Shown piece after piece: positions 50,701-59,700 of a stretch of DNA of 64,000 bases (the first letter of the stretch is position 1; each line of letters begins with the position of its first letter). Below the pieces are notes generated by a model that saw nothing but the letters and a program-made list of their open reading frames with translations, was not told the origin of the DNA and ran no database searches. The translations under genes were made by a program, and so were the position numbers. Origin of the DNA: Urbifossiella limnaea (GTDB lineage Bacteria; Planctomycetota; Planctomycetia; Gemmatales; Gemmataceae); NCBI RefSeq assembly GCF_007747215.1, contig NZ_CP036273.1:806001-870000 (forward strand), written 5' to 3'.

Positions 50701-53700
50701 GAACGACGGCATCTTCGGCGGCGACCGCCTCGCCTTCACCGTCGGCTTCGACGCGCCCCCGAGTGTGTCCGACGACGACAGCCTCGTGGGCGGCGTCGGC
50801 AACGACACGGTGGACGGGGGGGCGGGGAACGACGGCATCTTCGGCGGCGACCGCCTCGCCTTCACCCTCGACCCGCTCGGCCTCACCTACTCCGACAACG
50901 ACTCGCTGGTCGGCGCCGCCGGGAACGACACGGTAGACGGGGGTGCGGGGAACGACGGCATCTTCGGCGGCGACGGCGACGACGTACTCACCGGCGGCGC
51001 CGGCGCCGACCTGTTCGAGGGCGGCAGCGGGCTCGACACCCTCGCCGACGCCGCCGACGCGACCGTGACGCTGGCCGCGACCACGGTGACGATCGCCGGC
51101 GTGGTCGAGCGCTTCTACGACGTGGAGCGGGCGGCGCTGGCCGGCGGCGCCGGGGACAACCTGATCGACGCCGGCGGGTTCGGCGGCCCGGTGTCCCTCA
51201 CCGGCGGCGCGGGCAACGACACGCTCGTCGGCACCGCCTACGGCGACACGCTCGTCGCCGGCGCCGGCAGCGACTCGCTCGTCGGCGGGGCCGGGGCCGA
51301 CACCCTCGACCTCGGCGGCGGCACGAAGAGCGCCGACGGCGGCGCCGACAACGACCTGTACCTCGTCCCCATGGGCGGGGCCGTGACGCTGACCGACGTG
51401 TCCGGCATCGACAGCATCGACCTCAGTACCGCCCCGCGGGCCGTGCGGGCCGACCTCCCCGCCGGGCTGATCACCGACGCGGCGGGCGCCGCGGTCGTGT
51501 TCGCCGCGGGCACGTTCGTCGAGAACGCGACCGGCACCACGTTCGCCGACACGCTCAAGGGTACGGCCGACCGGAACATCCTGGCCGGCGGCGGCGGGCT
51601 CGACGTGATCGACGGGGGCGCCGGCGAAGACACCCTGCAGGGGAGCTTCCCGCAGATCGTGTACCTGGACTTCGACACCGCCACCGGCCCGGGCGAGCAC
51701 GCCTACACGGTCGAGGAGCGGAACCTGATCCAGGCCCGGCTGGAGGCCGTGTACCCGGCCCCGTTCAGCGTCACGTTCACGCAGGGCGTGCCCGGCACCG
51801 GCCGGTACTCGACGCTGGTGGTGAACGGCGGCGACTACGCCGAGAACGAACTGGTGCTCGGCGGCGACGTGGACGCGCTCGACTTCCGCAACACCGACCT
51901 GGCGGCCGGCGGGCGGGTGAACGCGACCGGGTTCCTCGGCCGCGCCGGGCAGGCGGCGGCCACGTCCGAGAACTACGTGGCGTTCACAGCCGCCGTGGCC
52001 GCGCACGAGCTGGCCCACCTGTTCGGGCTGCGGCACTCCGACTCGTTCGGCCCGATCGGCACGAACCCGGCCACCGGGCTGCCGTACGGCGTGTCCGCGG
52101 GGCTGTTCCTGGCCGCCGTGTCGCCGAACGAGACGGCCGGCGGCGTGCCGGTCGGCGCCGGCCAGGTCGCGTACCCGCTCAAGCACGGCCTCGTCAGCAT
52201 CGCCCCGCGGCCGCAGGCCGGCGCGACGGTCGTGCCGTTCTACTCGCCGCTCGGCGTGATTTACGAGGGCACGACGCCCGTCGCGCGGTTCACCGTGACC
52301 ACCGCCGGTGTCGTGCAGCTGACGCACCTCGTCGCAACGCCCCGCGTCACCGGCGCAACGCTCGACGCCGCCAACGGCATCGTCACCGTGAACTGGGCGA
52401 CGCCGCCGACCAGCTCGAAGCTGATCGCGTCGTACCAGTACAGCCCGTTCCGCCCGGTGTACGACGGCCCGGCCGACGCCGGCGAGACGGCCCGGCACAT
52501 CACCGCGTCGCCGGCGTCGGTCGGCAGCACGGTCGCCGACGCGCTGGGGGCGACGTACCTGGGCGAGCGCGAACTCCTCAAGCTGGCCTTCGCCGACGCC
52601 AGCACCACGCGCGCCGAGGCGACGCTCCCCGTGCGCGCCGGCGGCACGCCGCTGCCGGCGGGGGTCGCGGCGCAGCTCGGCGCCGGCGGGCTCGTCCGCG
52701 ACCTCGGCCCGGTGCCGCTGCTGGCGGTGCCGAACCTCCTCCCCGCCGGCACGACGAACGCCGGCCGGCTGATGAACGTCCGCGCCGCCGGCGTGGTCGG
52801 GTCGATCGGGCTGAACACGGTCAGCCGGGTCAGCGAGAACGACGTGTACGCCGTGCAGGGGGCGGCCGGCGACCTGCTGACGGTGGAGGTGCTGTCGGTC
52901 ACGCTGCGGGCGCGCATCGGCAACACCATCGACGGCGTCGTGCGGGTGTACGACGCGGCGGGGAACCTGCTGAACTACTACGGCCGCCCCGCCGAGAGCG
53001 ACGACGGGTTCGACAACTCCGACCCGCTGCTCCAGGACGTGCGGCTGCCGGCCGACGGCACCTACTACGTGGTGGTGGACACGTACGCCGGCCCCGGCGT
53101 GCCGGACACCGACACCGGCGGGTACGAGCTGCTGCTGTACTCGTACCCGGCCCCGGGCGCGCCCGGGCCGAACCAGCTGCTCGGCGTCGGCCCCGGCGAC
53201 AGCGTCGTCGGCGGCGCCGGGGCCGACGTGCTGGTCGGCAGCACGGGCGTGGACCGGCTCGTCGGGTTCGTGAACGAGGACACCATCATCGGCGCCACGC
53301 CGGCCGACGTGCTGGCGGCGACGCTCGACCCGGCCGCGGCCGTGACGGTCGCCCTCACGCCGGCACTGCCGGCCCCGGAGGCGGTGCTTACGGCGACGGC
53401 CGCGCCGCTGCCGGACAGCGTGAACGCCAGCCTCACGTTCGTGTGGAGCGTGGACGGCGTCGTCCGCCGCACGATCACCGGCGCCGCGCTCGCGGACCAG
53501 TACGACCCCGCCGCCCCCGGCCAGGCGCTGACCGCCGGGCAGGTGGTGGTGGTGATGGTGACGCCGCAGAACGCGACCGGCACCGGCGAGCCGGCGGTGG
53601 CCGCCGTGCTGGTCGGCGCCGCCGCGCCGACGGCCACGAACAACCAGACCGTCACCGTGACCGAGGACACCGCGACCGCCCGCATCCTGGCCATCACCTC

Positions 53701-56700
53701 CCCGGGCGGGGCGCCGGTCACCGGCATCACGCTGACGCAGGCGCCGCAGTACGGCACGCTGGTGTTCGACCCGGTGCTGCTGCTCGTGGTGTACACGCCG
53801 GACGCCAACTACACCGGCACCGACACGTTCAGCTACACCGCCACCACCGCCGCCGGCACGAGCGCCCCCGCGACGGTGAGCGTGACCGTGGCCGCCACGA
53901 ACGACGCCCCCACGACCACCGCCCCGGCCGCCGTCGCGGCGGTCGAGGACGCCCCGGTGGCACTCGCCGGCGTGACCGTCGGCGACCTCGACTCGGCGGT
54001 CGTCACCGTCACGCTGACCGCGGCCCGCGGCACCGTCAGCATCGGCGCCGTGAGCGGCGGCACCGTGACCGGGAACGGGACCGGCACCGTGACCGTGACC
54101 GGCTCGCCCGCGGCCATCAACGCCGCCCTCGCCGCGGCCGGCGGGCTGACGTACACCGGCGCCGCGAACGCGACCGGCAGCGATACCGTCACCCTGACCG
54201 TGGCCGACGCCGACGCGACGAAGCCCCTGACGGCCGCGACGACGATCGCCGTCACGCTGGCCGCGGTCAACGACGCCCCCGTCGCCCAGCCGGCGACCCT
54301 GACCGCGACGGAGGACACGCCCCTCGTCGGGCAGGTCGCCGTGGCCGACGCCGACAGCGGCGCGTTCACCTACACGCTCGTCGGCGGCTCGGCGCCGGCG
54401 AACGGCACGTCCACACTGACCACGACCGCCGGCACGCTCGTGCTGAACGTCGCCACCGGCACGTACACCTACACCCCGGCCGCGAACTACACCGGGCCGG
54501 TGACGTTCAGCTACCGGGTGAACGACGGCACCCTCGACAGCACGACCGCGACCGGCACCATCAGCGTAGCCGCGGTGAACGACGCGCCGACGGCCGCCGC
54601 CCACTCGGGGACGGTGCCGGAGGACGGCACGCTCGCCGGCCAGCTCGCCGCCACCGACCCCGACCTGCCGGCACAGCCGCTGACGTTCGCGCTGGTCGCC
54701 GGGTCGGCGGCGAACGGCACGGCGGTGGTGAACCCGAACGGCACGTTCACGTTCACGCCGGCGGCGAACTTTAACGGTACCGCCTCCTTCCAGTTCGCCG
54801 CGTCCGACGGGCTGCTGGCGAGCGCGCCGGCGACCGTGACGGTCACGGTGACGGCGGTAAACGACGCCCCGACGTTCGGCGGCGGCGGCGACGTGACGGT
54901 GAACGAGGACACGGGCGCGTACTCGGCCGCGTGGGCGACCGGCGTCGGCGCCGGCCCCGCCGACGAGTCCGGCCAGTCGTTGACGTTCACGACCAGCAAC
55001 ACGAACGCCGCGCTGTTCGCCGCGGCGCCTCAGGTGAGCGCGGGCGGCGTCCTCACGTTCACCCCGGCCGCGAACGCCTTCGGCACCGCCACCGTGACCG
55101 TGACGCTGACGGACGGCGGCGGCACCGCGACCGGCGGCGTCAACAGCACCGTGCGCACCTTCACCCTGACCGTGTCGCCGGTCAACGACGCCCCGAGCTT
55201 CACGGCCGGCGGGAGCGTGACGGTGCCGGAAGACGCCGCGCCGTACTCGGCCCCGTGGGCGACCGCGCCGTCGGCCGGGCCGGCGAACGAGTCGGCGCAG
55301 ACGCTCGCGTTCGTGGTGACGAGTGACAACGCGGCGCTGTTCGCGGTGCAGCCGGCGGTCAGCCCGACGGGCGTGCTCACCTTCACGCCGGCGGCGAACG
55401 CCAGCGGCACGGCCGCCGTCACGGTGCGCCTGACGGACACAGGCGGGACGGCGAACGGCGGCACCGACACGAGCGCGCCGCAGGCCTTCACCATCGCCGT
55501 GACGGCGGTGAACGACGCCCCCACGGCGGTGACCGCGAACCAGAGCACGCTCGAAGACACGGCCGCGGACGTGGACCTCGCCGCGCTCGTCGGAGACGTG
55601 GAGACGCCGACGGCACAGCTGGCGTTCACCGTCGGCGGGGCGGTGAACGGCACGGTCGCGCTACTCGCCGACGGCCGCACCGCCCGGTTCACGCCGGCGG
55701 CGAACGCCACCGGCAGCGGATCGTTCACGTACTCCGTCACCGACACCGGCGACGGCGCCTCCCCGGCCCTGACGACTGGCCCGGTCACCGTCACGGTGCT
55801 GATCACGCCCGTGAACGACGCCCCGATCTTCACCGCCGGCGGGAACGTGACGGTGTCGGAGAACGCGGGGCCGTACTCGGCCGCGTGGGCGACCGCACTC
55901 TCGGCCGGCCCGGCGGACGAGTCGGGGCAGACGCTCGCGTTCGTGATCTCGAACAACAACGGCGCGCTGTTCGCAGTTCAGCCCGTGGTGAACCCGGCCG
56001 GCGTGCTGACGTTCACGCCCGCGGCGAACGCCAGCGGCACGGCCACTGTCACGGTGCGCCTGACGGACACCGGCGGGACGGCGAACGGCGGCGTCGACAG
56101 CACCCCGCCGCAGACGTTCACCATCACCGTGGCCGCGGTGAACGACGCCCCGACGGCGCGGGACGACGCCTTCACCGTGGCCGAGGACGCAACGCTGACC
56201 GGCTCGGTGACCGGGAACGACTTCGACGTGGACAGCCCGAGCTTCACCGCCGCGGTCGTGACCGGCCCGGCGCACGGCCTGCTCACCTTCGCCGCCGACG
56301 GGAGCTTCACCTACGCCCCGGCCGCGAACTACTTCGGCACCGACACGTTCACCTACCGGCTGAACGACGGCCAGCTCGACGGCAACGTCGCCACCGTCAC
56401 CGTCACCGTGACGCCGGTGAACGACGCGCCGACGGCCGCCGACGATGCGGTGACGACGCGCGAGGACACGGCGGTGGTGGTGGCCGTGCACGGGAACGAC
56501 ACCGACCCGGACGGCGACGCCCTGACCGTGACGGCGGTGACGCAGCCGGCGCACGGGTCGGTGACGCTGTCGGCGGGGGTGGTGACGTACACGCCGGCGG
56601 CGGACTACTTCGGGTCGGACGCGTTAACGTACACGGTGTCCGACGGGAGCGGCGGCACGAGCACGGCGACCGTGGGGGTGACCGTGTCGCCGGTGAACGA

Positions 56701-59700
56701 CGCCCCGGGCTTCGCCGCCGGCGGGGACGTGACCGTCGCCGAGGACTCGGGCGCGTACTCGGCCGGGTGGGCGGCGGCGGTGTCGGCCGGTCCGGCGAAC
56801 GAGTCGGGGCAGGCGGTCGCGTTCGTGGTGACGACGACGAACGCGGCGCTGTTCGCGGTCGCGCCGGCGATCAGCCCGACGGGCGTGCTGAGCTTCACGC
56901 CGGCGGCGAACGCCAGCGGCACGGCCACGGTCACGGTGCGGGTCACCGACGACGGCGGGACCGCGGACGGCGGCAGCGACACGAGCGCGGCGCAGACGTT
57001 CACCATCACCGTGGCCGCGGTGAACGACGCCCCGACGATCGCCGGCACCGCCGCCGACCAGCCGGTGACGGACCAGACGACGCTCCGCCCGTTCGCCGCG
57101 GTCACCGTCGGCGACGTCGACGGCGATGTGCTCACGCTGACGGTCGCGCTCGACGACTACGCCCGCGGCGCGCTGACCGGCACGGGCCTGAGCGGCACCG
57201 GTCCGTACACCCTCACCGGATCGCCGGCGGCGGTCACGGCGGCGCTCCGCGATCTGGTGTTCACCCCAGCCGCGAACCGCGTCGCCCCCGGCCTCACCGA
57301 AACGACCGCGTTCACCCTTACCGTCACCGACGGCGCCGCCGGCGCGACCGCGGCCGCGTCCGTAGTCGCCACGTCGGCGAACGACGCCCCGGCCGCCGCC
57401 GCCGCGAGCCTGAGCGCGACCGAGGACGGCGCCGCGGTGACGACGGCCGCTCTGACGGACGACGCGGACACCGACGACGACGCGGCGAGCCTGACGTACG
57501 CGGTCACGCAGCCGGCCGAGGGCACGGCCACGAGCGTGGGCGGCGGGGTGTTCCGGTTCGACCCGGGGGCCGCGTTCCAGAGCCTCGCCGCCGGCGCCAC
57601 CCGCGTCGTCACCTTCACCTATACCGCGACGGACCGGCACAACGCGACGACGACCAGCACCGTGACCGTCACCGTGACCGGCACGAACGACGCCCCGACG
57701 CTCGCCGGCCCGGCCGCGGTGAGCGCGGCCGAGAACACCGTCGCCGTCGCCACCTACGCCGCCGCCGACGCGGACGCCGGCTCGACCCTGACGTTCGGCC
57801 TCGCCGGCGCCGACGCGGCGCGGTTCGAGCTGGTGGCGGCCGGGGCGAGCACGTACGAGCTGCGGTTCAAGGCGGCCCCCGACTACGAGGCGCCCGCCGA
57901 CGCCGACGGCGACAACGTGTACGCCGTGACCGTGACCGCCGCCGACGGCACCGCCACGACCTCGCGGCCGGTGCTGGTGACGGTGACGAACGCGAACGAC
58001 ACCGCCCCGGCGGTGACGAGCAACGGCGGCGGGGCGGCCGCGGCCGCGAGCGTGGCCGAGAACACGACCGCCGTGACGACCGTGACCGCCGCCGACCCCG
58101 ACGGCCCGCTGACCCCGCTGACGTTCTCGATCGCCGGCGGCGCCGACGCGGCGAAGTTCACCATCGACGCCCCGTCCGGCGCGCTGTCGTTCGCGGCTGC
58201 CCCGGACTTCGAGGCGCCCGCGAGCGCCGCCGGGTCGAACGTGTACCTCGTCACGGTCCGCGTGTCGGACGGCGCCCACACCGCCGACCAGGCGCTGGCC
58301 GTGGCCGTTACGAACACGAACGACACCGCCCCGGTCGCCGCGGCCGACGCCGTGACGGTGTCGGAGGACGCCGCCGCGACCGCCGTGCCCGTGCTCGCCA
58401 ACGACACCGACGCCGACGGCAGTTTGCTCATCGTCACCGCCGTCACGCAGCCGGGCGCGGGCGTGGTGACGCTGTCAGGCGGCGTGGTGACGTACACGCC
58501 GCCGGCCGACTTCTTCGGCACCACGGCGTTCACGTACACCGTGTCCGACGGTGTGTTCAGCAGCACCGGCACGGTGGCCGTCACCGTCACCGCGGTGAAC
58601 GACGCCCCGACGTTCACCGCCGGGGGGAACGTGACCGTGCTGGAGGACGCCGCGGCGTACTCGGCCGGGTGGGCGGCGGCGGTGTCGGCCGGTCCAGCGA
58701 ACGAGTCGGGGCAGGCTCTCGCGTTCGTGGTGACGAGTAGCAACGCAGCGCTGTTCGCCGTCGCCCCCGCGATTAGCTCGGGTGGCGAGCTGACGTTCAC
58801 GCCCGCGGCGAACGCCAGCGGCACGGCCACCGTCACGGTACGCCTGACGGACACCGGCGGGACGGCGGACGGCGGCATCGACACCAGCACGCCGCAGTCG
58901 TTCACCGTCACCGTGACCGCTGTCAACGACGCCCCCACGGCGGCCGCCGGCACGCTGGCCGTCACCGAGGACACGGCCGCGACGGGCCAGTTGACCGCCG
59001 CCGACATCGACAGCGGGACGTTGACCTACGAGATCGTGACGGCGCCGACCCGCGGCGCGGTGACGGTGAACGCCGCGACGGGGGCGTACACGTACACGCC
59101 GAACACGAACGCCACCGGCGCCGACTCCTTCACCTTCCGCGCCAGCGACGGCGCGCTGTGGAGCACCGTCGCCACCGTGACGGTCACCGTCGCCGCGGTG
59201 AACGACGCGCCGACGGCCGCCGACGACGCGGTGACGACACGCGAGGACGCGGCGGTGGTGGTGGCCGTGCGCGGGAACGACACCGACCCGGACGGCGACA
59301 CCCTGACCGTGACGGCGGTGACGCAGCCGGTGTACGGTGCGGTGACGCTGTCGGCGGGTGTGGTGACGTACACGCCGGCGGCCGACTACTTCGGGGCCGA
59401 CTCGTTCACGTACACGGTGTCCGACGGGCACGGCGGCACGAGCACGGCGACCGTGGGTGTGACGGTGTCGCCGGTGAACGACGCCCCGAGCTTCGCCGCC
59501 GGCGGCGCCGTGAACGTGCCGGAAGACGCCGCGGCGTACTCGGCCGGGTGGGCGGCGGCGGTGTCGGCCGGTCCGGCGAACGAGTCGGGGCAGGCGGTCG
59601 CGTTCGTGGTGACGACGACGAACGCGGCGCTGTTCGCGGTCGCCCCCGCGATCAGCCCGACGGGCGTGCTGAGCTTCACGCCGGCGGCGAACGCCAGCGG

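Noticed and set aside
49712-50985. CRISPR-like array of repeats and spacers
   Set aside because: The periods vary from 114 to 126 bases, always multiples of three, the repeats encode RTX nonapeptides in one frame, and no cas gene is near.
45376-54774. Long open frame overlapping the giant gene in another plus frame
   Set aside because: The translation is dominated by Arg, Gly and Pro, typical of out-of-frame reading of GC-rich codons, while the main frame has clear domains.
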